The notes under the pieces are model-generated. The model was given only the letters and a program-made list of their open reading frames with translations. It did no database searches and was not told where the DNA came from. A DNA stretch of 64,000 bases from Paenibacillus hemerocallicola (GTDB taxonomy: Bacteria > Bacillota > Bacilli > Paenibacillales > NBRC-103111). Each line of letters begins with the position of its first letter. Positions within the stretch are counted from its first letter, which is position 1. The stretch spans positions 49,447-113,446 of the forward strand of contig NZ_VDCQ01000010.1 in the NCBI RefSeq assembly GCF_006265175.1, written 5' to 3'. The position numbers and the translations under genes are program-made. This document shows positions 37,175-44,425 of this stretch, in pieces.

Positions 37175-38743
37175 TCAGTCCGGCTTCATATCGTGGATGC
37201 CGTGCGCATAAATCCATTTGCCGTCGGTGGAAGCCCCGATCAGCTCGCTGTAAAGCGATACGTTCGAAACGATCGCTTTGGCCCGCCCGCTGTCCGCGTC
37301 ATAAGCATATATATGCTGCTTGCGGTTTTGGGCCGGCTCCTCATAGGCTTTGTAGACGAACGTATGGCTCGCTCCGAGCCAGTGCACCGGATATCCGGCC
37401 ATGCCCCGGGGAATATCGGCCTTCTTCTCATCGCCTTTATACAGTCCGGCGTTGGCGTACATGCGGTATGACCCGTCGGCGGACGCGACGAACCCGGACC
37501 AGCCCGAAGCTTCCTTCGGCGCATTCCATGTACCGATTCCACTCGTCGCCCAATCGTAGCCGTAGCGGATTTCTTTCCCTTGCGGGTCGAACATCCGGGT
37601 GTAGATACGTTTGCCGTCGTCGTAAAAGGAAACCGGCAGCGTCCCGTCGGTGACCATATTCATTTCCAGCTTGCCGAGCAGCGCGCCCGCGAACCTCCGT
37701 TCCTTGCCGCCGGCCAAATCGATCAAAACCAAATCGAGATCGCTCGTTTGTCGGGCATCCTTGCCGACAGCCGCGAGGACGGTTTTCCCATCCTTGCTGA
37801 ACTGGGCGCCTTGCACGTACCCGTCTACGCGGATCCGAACCGTTTCTTTGCCTTCCGGAACGCCGTTTTCTCCCGTGTCGGCGTACAGGAAACCGCGTCT
37901 ATCAGCGATAAACGCCCCGTCTCCGACATATTGCGTGTACAGCGGCACCGGATAATCGGTTACTGTTTTCGCGGCCGTGTCGTAAACCGAGTACAATGGG
38001 ACCGACGGAGCATCGCATTCGCAATAATTCGTCGGTCTGGTCAACAGCAGGTAACGAGCATCGTCGTCCAACAGCCGCATGCCGTAAGGCACCTGGAACG
38101 AGGTCAAACGGTCCGTGCTTTTACCGTCTGAAGCGATCCGCCATAATTGATCGGGCTTGCGAACTACGACCCGGTAGCCCGGCTGCTCCTGGATGTCCGC
38201 GCCTTGTTTCGTTTTCGCGCCATTTACTTGTACGGCGTATATGCGGTTCGATTCCTCCACGTAATCGTCTTCGGTCAGACGCAGCTCCACTCTCAGATCG
38301 GTGTCGCTTTTCCAGTCGAAGGCGAACTTGTCGGACGCTACCTTGTTCTCTTGACCGCGCATTTCCGAATTGGACTGGATAATCGCCCGAACGACGGATT
38401 CCCGGTCCATCGGATCCCGGAACGCGATGCGAAACTTCTGTGTCGTCGGAGAGACTAGCGTCGTGGCCGGTGCTTTCAGCCGCGTATCGCCTTCGAACGA
38501 GATAGTGGCGACCTCTCCGGCCGGCTTGGAATCGGACGGTGACGCCTGACCTTCCGTACCGCCTCCGTTGCCGTTCGGAGCACTCTCCGAACCTTTTCCG
38601 GAAAAATCCGGCTGTTTGGAAGGCTGCTCCTGCTGCTTGCCATCTTCGGTCCCCTCAGCCCCCGGGGGGCTCGTCTCCTTCTTGCACCCTGTCGCCGACC
38701 ACAACAGGACAACAGCCAAAGCGATGCTCAGCCATGTCTTCAT
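37175..38743 (-). CDS. Lipoprotein with Ig-like domain and beta-propeller-like region
   Basis: A 522-residue exported protein. Signal peptide MKTWLSIALAVVLLWSATGC has the lipid-attachment Cys at about residue 20. A low-complexity linker rich in Glu, Gly, Pro and Ser follows (about 22-75). A bacterial Ig-like domain then covers about 80-200 (IAFRDPMDRESVVRAI... resembles the SbsA type). The C-terminal about 310 residues show repeated strands typical of a TolB/WD-type propeller (TVLAAVGKDARQTSDLDLVLIDLAG, DGSYRMYANAGLY). I take ATG 38743, with GGAGGAGG 5 nt upstream. Function unknown. Confidence 0.75.
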   Translation of the reverse strand: MKTWLSIALAVVLLWSATGCKKETSPPGAEGTEDGKQQEQPSKQPDFSGKGSESAPNGNGGGTEGQASPSDSKPAGEVATISFEGDTRLKAPATTLVSPTTQKFRIAFRDPMDRESVVRAIIQSNSEMRGQENKVASDKFAFDWKSDTDLRVELRLTEDDYVEESNRIYAVQVNGAKTKQGADIQEQPGYRVVVRKPDQLWRIASDGKSTDRLTSFQVPYGMRLLDDDARYLLLTRPTNYCECDAPSVPLYSVYDTAAKTVTDYPVPLYTQYVGDGAFIADRRGFLYADTGENGVPEGKETVRIRVDGYVQGAQFSKDGKTVLAAVGKDARQTSDLDLVLIDLAGGKERRFAGALLGKLEMNMVTDGTLPVSFYDDGKRIYTRMFDPQGKEIRYGYDWATSGIGTWNAPKEASGWSGFVASADGSYRMYANAGLYKGDEKKADIPRGMAGYPVHWLGASHTFVYKAYEEPAQNRKQHIYAYDADSGRAKAIVSNVSLYSELIGASTDGKWIYAHGIHDMKPD

Positions 38744-38841
38744 AAAGTCCTCCTCCTTCAACCGGCGCGAGCTTCCGTCATCCTATTCATAACCTAAGAC
38801 GTTACGGAAAGCCGGAATGTTTCGAAATATTCGCACAAAAA

Positions 38842-38884
38842 AACTTCGTTCCGCCATCATTGAAATGCCGCATGAAACGAAGTT
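38842..38884 (-). terminator. Minus-strand terminator without an identified gene
   Basis: Arms AACTTCGTT and AACGAAGTT with a 25-nt loop. Read on the minus strand it is followed by seven T residues (38835-38841). It lies 99 bp upstream of the lipoprotein gene start, so it must end a transcript coming from the 38885-39491 interval or read-through from gerE. Confidence 0.7.
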
Positions 38885-39424
38885 GTCGCTTGCTGCTTAA
38901 AACCTGCAATATGTCGGGTCAATGTGATATTATGTATGGAGAACTCCTCGGATAACGCTTGAATGGGCTTGTTCCTTATCGCTTATTTGTTCGCTTGCTT
39001 CAGATGACAAGCCATTCTTGCTTTCTCGAATCGTACGAACAGGAGCTCAGTTCGCAGTTCATTCCCCATGCCATTGAGCGCGCTTATACTGTGGGTGCTT
39101 TTGGTGATGCGGGACACATATTGCTTTAATAGAAGAACTGCTTTCCGTTATTGTCCCGAATTTTGTTGTAATCCTGAATATAACGGCACAAGCTTCCGTT
39201 AATTCGATCTTTCGGGTGAAAATGGGCAGCAAGCATGCGGAGTAGCGGAGCAGTTTTCCGTTATCTTGCTATCAACACCGGGAATCGTGGCTATAAGGCA
39301 CGCCGGTTCCGCTATTTTGCACTGAAAAATCCATCGCATGCATAAGCCCCTAGAAAATCCTGCCATTCAGTATAATCAAGCGTTTTGGTTGGAGCCCGTA
39401 AGCTGCGGAAACCACACAAAAAAA
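38885..39424. other. Intergenic region with repeat copy and a possible tiny ORF
   Basis: No confident gene. The ~210-bp repeat (copy 2) occupies about 39118-39330. A 44-codon minus-strand reading frame starting GTG 39117 (VSRITKSTHSISALNGMGNE...) ends at 38983, but it has no ribosome site. It would explain the terminator at 38842-38884. Confidence 0.35.
39118..39330 (+). repeat. Interspersed ~210-bp intergenic repeat, copy 2
   Basis: Alignable with 55640-55845 over its length. Shared blocks include TTCCGTTAT-GTCCCGAATTT (with one variable base), CTGAATATAACGGCACA, GCTTCCGTTA/GCTTCCGCTA, ATTCGATCT, GGTGAAAAT, TCCGTTAT and GGTTCCGCTATTTTG at the end. Copy 1 at 12197-12415 is in the opposite orientation. 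Confidence 0.7.
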
Positions 39425-39463
39425 CTTCCTCCCACCCGCATCCAAATGCGGAATGGAAGGAAG
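39425..39463 (-). terminator. Terminator of gerE
   Basis: Arms CTTCC...CCGCAT and ATGCGG...GGAAG with a CCAA loop. On the minus strand it is followed by a run of seven T residues. It lies 28 bp after the gerE stop codon. Confidence 0.85.
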
Positions 39464-39491
39464 ATTTCTGCTCGCCGGAATAGGCTTTCAC

Positions 39492-39716
39492 TCAAATTTT
39501 CAATTCCCCAAGCTTGATCAACTCGACAACCGCCTGCGATCGACCTTTAACGTTCAACTTTTGCATCACGTTGGAAATATGGTTTCGCACGGTCTTTTCA
39601 CTGATAAACAGCTGCCCAGCGATGTCTTTCGTTGTCTTGTCTTGCACGAGCAGTTCAAAGACTTCGCGCTCACGGTTGGTCAAAAGAAACTTGTTTTTGT
39701 GGTCGTTGCCCTTCAA
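39492..39716 (-). CDS. gerE: Spore-formation transcription factor GerE
   Basis: LuxR/FixJ-type DNA-binding protein that works with sigma-K late in the mother cell to control spore-coat genes. It is 74 residues, the same as B. subtilis GerE, and consists only of the HTH domain: LLTNREREVFELLVQD, ISEKTVRNHISNVMQKL and KGRSQAVVELIKLGEL. I take TTG 39716 (MKGNDHKNKF...) because it aligns residue for residue with B. subtilis GerE and AGGAGG lies 10 nt upstream. A longer in-frame start is unsupported. A sigma-K-like promoter lies at 39779-39806. Confidence 0.96.
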   Translation of the reverse strand: MKGNDHKNKFLLTNREREVFELLVQDKTTKDIAGQLFISEKTVRNHISNVMQKLNVKGRSQAVVELIKLGELKI

Positions 39717-39778
39717 TATCGCCACCCCTCCTTGCTTGGGTTTTGTATATGTTACAAGGTGTAGGGATACAGTCAAAA

Positions 39779-39806
39779 TAGGATATGAGCGTGGTGATAC
39801 TTTGGT
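39779..39806 (-). promoter_or_regulatory. Putative sigma-K promoter of gerE
   Basis: On the minus strand, AC (39805-39806), 17 nt, then CATATCCTA (39779-39787), a full match to the sigma-K -10 pattern CATAnnnTA with the expected -35 AC. It gives an untranslated leader of about 55 nt. B. subtilis gerE is sigma-K dependent. Found by eye only. Confidence 0.65.
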
Positions 39807-39947
39807 GCGGTGCCCGACAAAAATGGGCTTTTTCTCTCCGCTTTGCTTCCGGCCTTCCGTCCGGTAAGCCGACTCTCTCCCATCTGGATCTCGTCCTCAC
39901 CATGGGAATAAAACACGCCATAGTTGTTCTTTCTAACGACGAAAAAA

Positions 39948-39972
39948 CCTTCGAATGGCTAACATTCGAAGG
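39948..39972 (-). terminator. Terminator of the YhcN/YlaJ-like gene
   Basis: Perfect 10-bp arms CCTTCGAATG and CATTCGAAGG around GCTAA, followed on the minus strand by six T residues (39942-39947). Confidence 0.88.
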
Positions 39973-40009
39973 CTCTTTCGCAATCCGTATTTGTCGGAAA
40001 AAGAGCAAT

Positions 40010-40705
40010 TTATTTGGTGGCGTTGGCCGGAAACAATCGCTGTACCATCGTGTTAAACTCCTGCACCAGCCCGGAAACCGGCTTGCCCGCATTCAAATCC
40101 TGCACGTAGTTGTTGATCCGGCCGACGAAATCGGGGTTGGCGGAAACGTACACGTTCTGAATATTCGGGCGCATCGCCTTTACCTGCTCGGCGATCTTCG
40201 TCTTCATATCCCCGGCGTTGTCGAGATCCTGCCCGTCCTTGGTCGCGACCGCAACATAGGCGTTTTTATCCGTCAGCATCACGTTGGCCGATTGGATCGG
40301 CTGAGTAGCGGTTAATTGGTTGGCGCAGTCCTGAGCGGCTTCCATTCGGGTATTGTTGTGCATCCCCGTCATATCTGTGCCGTAGCCGGCCGTGCCGTCT
40401 TTATTTTTGTAGTCGCTCCAGCGGTTTACCCCATCCGGACCGTAGCCGGTAACCCCGTTGTCCCGATTCAACCCTTGCCGCATGCTGTCATTGTCCTTGA
40501 TCAGATCGGGGTCGGTCCCTTTATACCGATCGAGGCCCAGCCGCATATCTTTCGTATTGCCCGTTCCGTAGTTGAACGGACGGTAGTTGCTCGTCTTCAT
40601 GCCGTCATTCGTGCCCGAGCCTTCATGCCGCGCATTGCTGCACCCCGACGCCGCCACGGCGACCAACGAAGCGAGCAGCACGAACCGAACCGTGTTTTTG
40701 GCCAA
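40010..40705 (-). CDS. YhcN/YlaJ-family sporulation lipoprotein
   Basis: A 231-residue lipoprotein (lipobox AASGC). After a Gly/Asn/Asp-rich low-complexity linker (about 25-115, NRDNGVTGYGPDG type), the C-terminal about 105 residues are the YhcN/YlaJ domain: AAQDCANQLTATQPIQSANVMLTDKNAYVAVA and VKAMRPNIQNVYVSANPDFVGRINNYVQDL. In B. subtilis YhcN is a forespore inner-membrane lipoprotein affecting germination or outgrowth. The start is TTG 40705 with GGGAG 9 nt upstream. A sigma-G-like promoter precedes it. Confidence 0.9.
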   Translation of the reverse strand: MAKNTVRFVLLASLVAVAASGCSNARHEGSGTNDGMKTSNYRPFNYGTGNTKDMRLGLDRYKGTDPDLIKDNDSMRQGLNRDNGVTGYGPDGVNRWSDYKNKDGTAGYGTDMTGMHNNTRMEAAQDCANQLTATQPIQSANVMLTDKNAYVAVATKDGQDLDNAGDMKTKIAEQVKAMRPNIQNVYVSANPDFVGRINNYVQDLNAGKPVSGLVQEFNTMVQRLFPANATK

Positions 40706-40752
40706 TCCAGTCAGCTCCCGTCTATAGGTTTATGGATTTCTCGGAACGTCTT

Positions 40753-40782
40753 TATGATGTACCGGTATCGCCTGCCGCATGC
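40753..40782 (-). promoter_or_regulatory. Putative sigma-G promoter of the YhcN/YlaJ-like gene
   Basis: On the minus strand, GCATG (40778-40782), an 18-nt spacer and CATCATA (40753-40759). Both boxes match the sigma-G consensus (GHATR, N17-18, CATnHTA). This is about 48 bp before the start codon and agrees with a forespore lipoprotein. Confidence 0.6.
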
Positions 40783-40805
40783 TTGCGAATCGATGGCAAA
40801 ACGAA

Positions 40806-40829
40806 AGGGGAGCCGTAACGCGCTCCCCT
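40806..40829 (-). terminator. Terminator of the CAP-domain protein gene
   Basis: Arms GGGGAGC (40807-40813) and GCTCCCC (40822-40828), followed on the minus strand by TTTCGTTTT. Lies 6 bp after the stop codon. Confidence 0.8.
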
Positions 40830-40834
40830 GACGG

Positions 40835-41638
40835 TTATTTGGAAATAAACTGCTGGGTAAACATTTTGCCGCATTGTCCTCCGTCGACGATGCCGATTCC
40901 GATATGTGTAAATGTCGGCTTCAAAATATTTTCGCGATGCCCCGGAGAGTTCATGAGCGCTTCATGGGCGGCTTGCACCGTCTGGTTGCAGGCTATATTT
41001 TCCCCTGCGCTCGAATAAGTGATGCCGAACTTCTGCATCATTTCGAACGGCGAGCCGTAGGTTGGCGACTGGTGGGAAAAATAATTGTTCTCCGCCATAT
41101 CCTCGCTCTTCAAGCGTGCGACCTCGGACAGCTTCACATCGACGATCAACGGCTGCAGACCCGCTTCCTTGCGCGCCGCATTGACGAGATCGATCATTTG
41201 CTGCTCTTCCGCGCTGATCCCGGACGGAGGGTTTGGTACAGGCGTCGGTTCCGGCGTTGGCGCAGGGTTCGGCCGGGGAGCGGGAGCTGGCGGCTTCGGA
41301 GCTGGCGTCGGTGCCCGTTTCGGAATTTTCACGCTTGCATATGCCCACAAAATCGATTCCAGCGTCCGGTCGTCGACCGCCCCGGTAACGGGAAGGCCAT
41401 ACTTTTGCTGGAACCGTTTAACCCCCGCCTCCGTCTCGGAGCCGTAATATCCGGTGATCGTCCCGTAGAAATACCCGAGCGATTTCAGCATGCCCTGCAC
41501 GGCGAATACGTCGGGCCCTTTGGCCCCTTTACCGAAAGCGCCTGCAGGCTGCGCGGCTCCGAACAAGAAGACGAGCAAGGTCAGCAGGATAAGAAAGGTA
41601 CGTTTATAGCGACGGAATACCGCCATGCGTTGTTTCAC
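40835..41638 (-). CDS. Secreted CAP/SCP-domain protein with peptidoglycan-binding domain (YkwD-like)
   Basis: A 267-residue secreted protein. The signal peptide covers about 1-34 (RTFLILLTLLVFLFGAAQPAGA). A PG_binding_1 domain follows (about 40-95, DVFAVQGMLKSLGYFYGTITGYYG), then a Pro/Ala-rich wall-spanning linker with PAP repeats (about 108-140). The CAP domain (about 145-267) carries DMAENNYFSHQSPTYGSPFEMM, SAGENIA and SPGHRENILKPTFTHIGIGI. Such YkwD-type proteins are common in spore formers; catalytic function is unproven. It stands as a single gene with its own terminator. Confidence 0.93.
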   Translation of the reverse strand: MKQRMAVFRRYKRTFLILLTLLVFLFGAAQPAGAFGKGAKGPDVFAVQGMLKSLGYFYGTITGYYGSETEAGVKRFQQKYGLPVTGAVDDRTLESILWAYASVKIPKRAPTPAPKPPAPAPRPNPAPTPEPTPVPNPPSGISAEEQQMIDLVNAARKEAGLQPLIVDVKLSEVARLKSEDMAENNYFSHQSPTYGSPFEMMQKFGITYSSAGENIACNQTVQAAHEALMNSPGHRENILKPTFTHIGIGIVDGGQCGKMFTQQFISK

Positions 41639-41725
41639 TCCTTCATTTCATGCGTTTCTCACCTAATATGCCAAATCCAAGGATGCTCTATTCGCCGTCG
41701 TGCCCCATTGACAACAGGCAACAGG

Positions 41726-41753
41726 TTGGATAAAGTATGAAGTAAGCTATAAT
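41726..41753 (+). promoter_or_regulatory. fabH promoter
   Basis: TTGGAT (41726-41731), a 16-nt spacer and a perfect TATAAT (41748-41753). The FapR operator starts at the last base of the -10, so bound FapR would block this promoter. Confidence 0.7.
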
Positions 41754-41769
41754 TAGTACCTGGTACTAA
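41753..41769 (+). promoter_or_regulatory. FapR operator
   Basis: TTAGTACCTGGTACTAA is a near-perfect palindrome and matches the FapR operator known from B. subtilis lipid-synthesis genes (malonyl-CoA-relieved repression). A partial second copy, TTAGATACTAA, follows at about 41772-41782. No fapR gene lies in this window. Confidence 0.85.
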
Positions 41770-41813
41770 TATTAGATACTAAAATCTCTTAAATACGGCA
41801 AGGAGGAATGCAT

Positions 41814-42812
41814 ATGAACTCCGATCACACTTCCGCCATGTATGCGGGCATTACGGCAATCGGGGCTTACGTGCCCGAGCGAGTACTATCCAACGACGAT
41901 CTGGCTCGAATAGTCGATACGAATGATGAATGGATCGTGCAACGGACCGGTATCCGTGAACGGCGCATATGCGCGCCGGACCAATATACGAGCGATTTGT
42001 GCGTCGCCGCCGTGGAAAATATGCTGTCCCGTTACCCGGTAACAATCGATGACGTCGATCTGATCCTCGTCGCTACCCATACCCCGGACTATCCTTTCCC
42101 GTCGGTAGCGTGCCTCGTTCAGACGCATCTCGGCATCCGGGCGGCCGGTACGGTCGATATGAATGCCACATGCGCGGGATTCGTGTACGCCCTTCACACT
42201 GCGAACGGGATGATCGCATCCGGGCTCCATCGCAAAGTGCTCGTTATCGGAGCCGACAACATGTCGCGCATAACCGATTATACGGACAGGACCACCTGCA
42301 TTTTGTTCGGAGACGGCGCCGGTGCCGCTCTTGTGGAAAAGACTTCTTCCGAGCCGGCGTTTCTGGCCGCTCATCAAGGCTCGGACGGTTCCGGCGGGGG
42401 CCACATTTACCGTACCGGCATCCGCAGCGACATGAGCGGCAAGCCGCTTCACGATTCCAAGCTGCTCGTCCAGAACGGCAGAGAAGTGTACAAATGGGCC
42501 GTACAGACGATTCCCCACGGCATGCATAGTCTATTGGAGAAAGCGGGACGGCCGATGGAATCGGTCGACTGGTTTATTCCGCACAGCGCCAATCTGCGCA
42601 TGATCGAATCGATTTGCGAGAAGAGTGGATATCCGATTGACCGAACGTTAACGAGCATGGTTCGCTTTGGCAACACCTCCGCAGCCTCCATCCCGCTTTC
42701 CATGGCGGAAGCCGCGGCATCCGGAAGGATAAAGGCCGGGGATACGCTTTTGCTGTACGGATTCGGAGGGGGACTTACTCACGCCGGACTGCTTGTTCGA
42801 TGGACTGTATAA
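41814..42812 (+). CDS. fabH: 3-oxoacyl-ACP synthase III (FabH)
   Basis: Condenses acyl-CoA with malonyl-ACP to start fatty-acid synthesis. It has 332 residues. The catalytic Cys is in VDMNATCAGFVYALH, His in FIPHSANLRMIES and Asn in FGNTSAASIPL. The start is ATG 41814, with AAGGAGG 7 nt upstream; ATG 41808 is too close. The FapR operator upstream ties it to lipid homeostasis. It is alone rather than in a fab cluster, so it is probably a second FabH that sets primer choice for branched-chain fatty acids (inference). Confidence 0.95.
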   Translation: MNSDHTSAMYAGITAIGAYVPERVLSNDDLARIVDTNDEWIVQRTGIRERRICAPDQYTSDLCVAAVENMLSRYPVTIDDVDLILVATHTPDYPFPSVACLVQTHLGIRAAGTVDMNATCAGFVYALHTANGMIASGLHRKVLVIGADNMSRITDYTDRTTCILFGDGAGAALVEKTSSEPAFLAAHQGSDGSGGGHIYRTGIRSDMSGKPLHDSKLLVQNGREVYKWAVQTIPHGMHSLLEKAGRPMESVDWFIPHSANLRMIESICEKSGYPIDRTLTSMVRFGNTSAASIPLSMAEAAASGRIKAGDTLLLYGFGGGLTHAGLLVRWTV

Positions 42813-42931
42813 AACGCTATCCCCCGATTGATGGAGATGCCTTATTTAATGTTATATAGTAATCTTTCAAAAAAAAGGTATAATGAAAGATGACACTTTT
42901 TCACCGGACGCTCGGTATCGGGGGGGAATCC

Positions 42932-43651
42932 ATGCGACGAGAAAAAATATTGATCGTGGATGACGAAATCGAGATCAGCGAGCTTATTTGTCTGTATTTG
43001 GCCAAGGAAGGCTACCAGACGCTGATGGCACTCGACGGTTACGGCGCAATCGAGATGGTGGGCAAGCAGAAGCCCGATCTGGTTATTCTGGATATCCAGC
43101 TGCCCGATCTGGACGGCTTCGAAGTTTGTCTGGAGCTTCGCAAAATGACGAAGGCGCCGATCCTGTTTTTGAGCTGCAAAAACGACGATTTGGACAAAAT
43201 ACTCGGTCTTGGCGTCGGCGGAGACGATTACATCACCAAGCCCTTCAGTCCGGGGGAAATGGTCGCACGCGTGAAGGCCCATTTGCGAAGAAGCCGCATG
43301 ATGTTCGAGCCGATCAATACCGAGCACGATTTGCATTACGGGGACTTGACCATTGAACCGAAAAGCTTTACCGTCTCGCTCCGCGGAGAACCGGTGCCGC
43401 TGTCGGCCAAAGAATACCAGCTGCTTCTGCTGCTGGCCAAAAATCCGGACCGCGTCTATAGTCTGGACCAGCTGTTCACGCAAGTATGGGAATCCCCGTC
43501 AATCGGCGACCCCCGGACCGTCATGGTCCATATAAGCAACATCCGCAAAAAGATCGAAAACGATCCTGCCCGTCCGGCTTATATTCTGACCGTCCGTGGC
43601 GGCGGCTACAAGTTCAACGGCTCCCTGTCGGTCATCGGCGCCGTGCCATGA
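42932..43651 (+). CDS. Orphan OmpR/PhoB-family response regulator
   Basis: A 239-residue DNA-binding regulator. The receiver domain has IVDDEIE, phospho-acceptor Asp in LVILDIQLPDLDGF and Lys in DDYITKPFSPGE. The C-terminal winged helix (about 130-230) ends VRGGGYKFNG. The start is ATG 42932 with GGGGGGAAT upstream. No histidine kinase is adjacent: a terminator follows and the next gene is on the other strand, so its kinase must be encoded elsewhere. Confidence 0.94.
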   Translation: MRREKILIVDDEIEISELICLYLAKEGYQTLMALDGYGAIEMVGKQKPDLVILDIQLPDLDGFEVCLELRKMTKAPILFLSCKNDDLDKILGLGVGGDDYITKPFSPGEMVARVKAHLRRSRMMFEPINTEHDLHYGDLTIEPKSFTVSLRGEPVPLSAKEYQLLLLLAKNPDRVYSLDQLFTQVWESPSIGDPRTVMVHISNIRKKIENDPARPAYILTVRGGGYKFNGSLSVIGAVP

Positions 43652-43678
43652 CGATGGCGTATACCGGTCCCGAGATAA

Positions 43679-43718
43679 GAAAGAGGCTCCGCCTAGATAT
43701 TACGGCGAAGCCTCTTTC
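43679..43718. terminator. Bidirectional terminator after the orphan regulator
   Basis: Arms GAAAGAGGCT and AGCCTCTTTC with an inner CCGCC/GGCG stem, between two convergent genes. Confidence 0.85.
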
Positions 43719-43731
43719 GTTATCCGATTGA

Positions 43732-44283
43732 CTAGTGTGCTCCCGGCCCCGCCGATTCGTTCGGCGCGCCTGTCGTTCCCGTTTCAAGCTGCTTCGCCCG
43801 TCTCATGACGAATAAATAGTAAGCGAAATAATAAGAAATGATGACGAACAAAATGCCGCCGGTCAGCGGGTCTTTCGCCATGGCGCCAGGATCCATGGCA
43901 GTGTCGGCCGTCATTTCCGGCATCGCCGCCATTTCGATAATCCGATACGCGATGCGACCCAGGAAAAGAGCGAGCACGGTCGACTCGATCCAAATATGGG
44001 TCCGGTAATACAAGCCGTCCGCTCTCCGCTCGGTCAAGAAATGTCTCGCCGCATAATGGGACAATACGAGCCCTCCGGCAATGCCTGCCGCATAGCCGAT
44101 GAACATGACCGGATGGGCGACGGCAAGCAGCAGCAGGAGAAGAGCGGCGAAAGCGAAAAATCCGAGCCGCACCTTCATGCGTCTGACGGCCAGCTTTTGA
44201 AATCCGATGCTTCTCTTCGTCCGTCGGTACATGACCCAACCGATAATAAGAATCGGAAACGCATAGTGGCTTATGGCGTTCAT
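43732..44283 (-). CDS. Multi-pass membrane protein, possibly CcdC/DUF1453-like
   Basis: A 183-residue integral membrane protein with about four or five hydrophobic segments: HYAFPILIIGWVMY, LGFFAFAALLLLLLAVAHPVMFIGYAAGIAGG, WIESTVLALFLGRIAY and GILFVIISYYFAYYLFV. The arrangement and the GLYYRTHIWIESTVLALFLGR stretch remind me of the CcdC/DUF1453 family, but I am not certain. The C-terminal tail is short and hydrophilic. Single gene; role unknown. Confidence 0.65.
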   Translation of the reverse strand: MNAISHYAFPILIIGWVMYRRTKRSIGFQKLAVRRMKVRLGFFAFAALLLLLLAVAHPVMFIGYAAGIAGGLVLSHYAARHFLTERRADGLYYRTHIWIESTVLALFLGRIAYRIIEMAAMPEMTADTAMDPGAMAKDPLTGGILFVIISYYFAYYLFVMRRAKQLETGTTGAPNESAGPGAH

Positions 44284-44425
44284 AGAGAGTCCTCCGTATC
44301 ATGTAAGCCTTGCAATCGCTACCCAGTGTACCAGAATCGGAATGAATCAACAATCGTTCTGCGGACCGATGCGCGGCTTCGACCGAATGAGCCACGGTCC
44401 GCTCGGACGGAAAAGAACCGTACCG

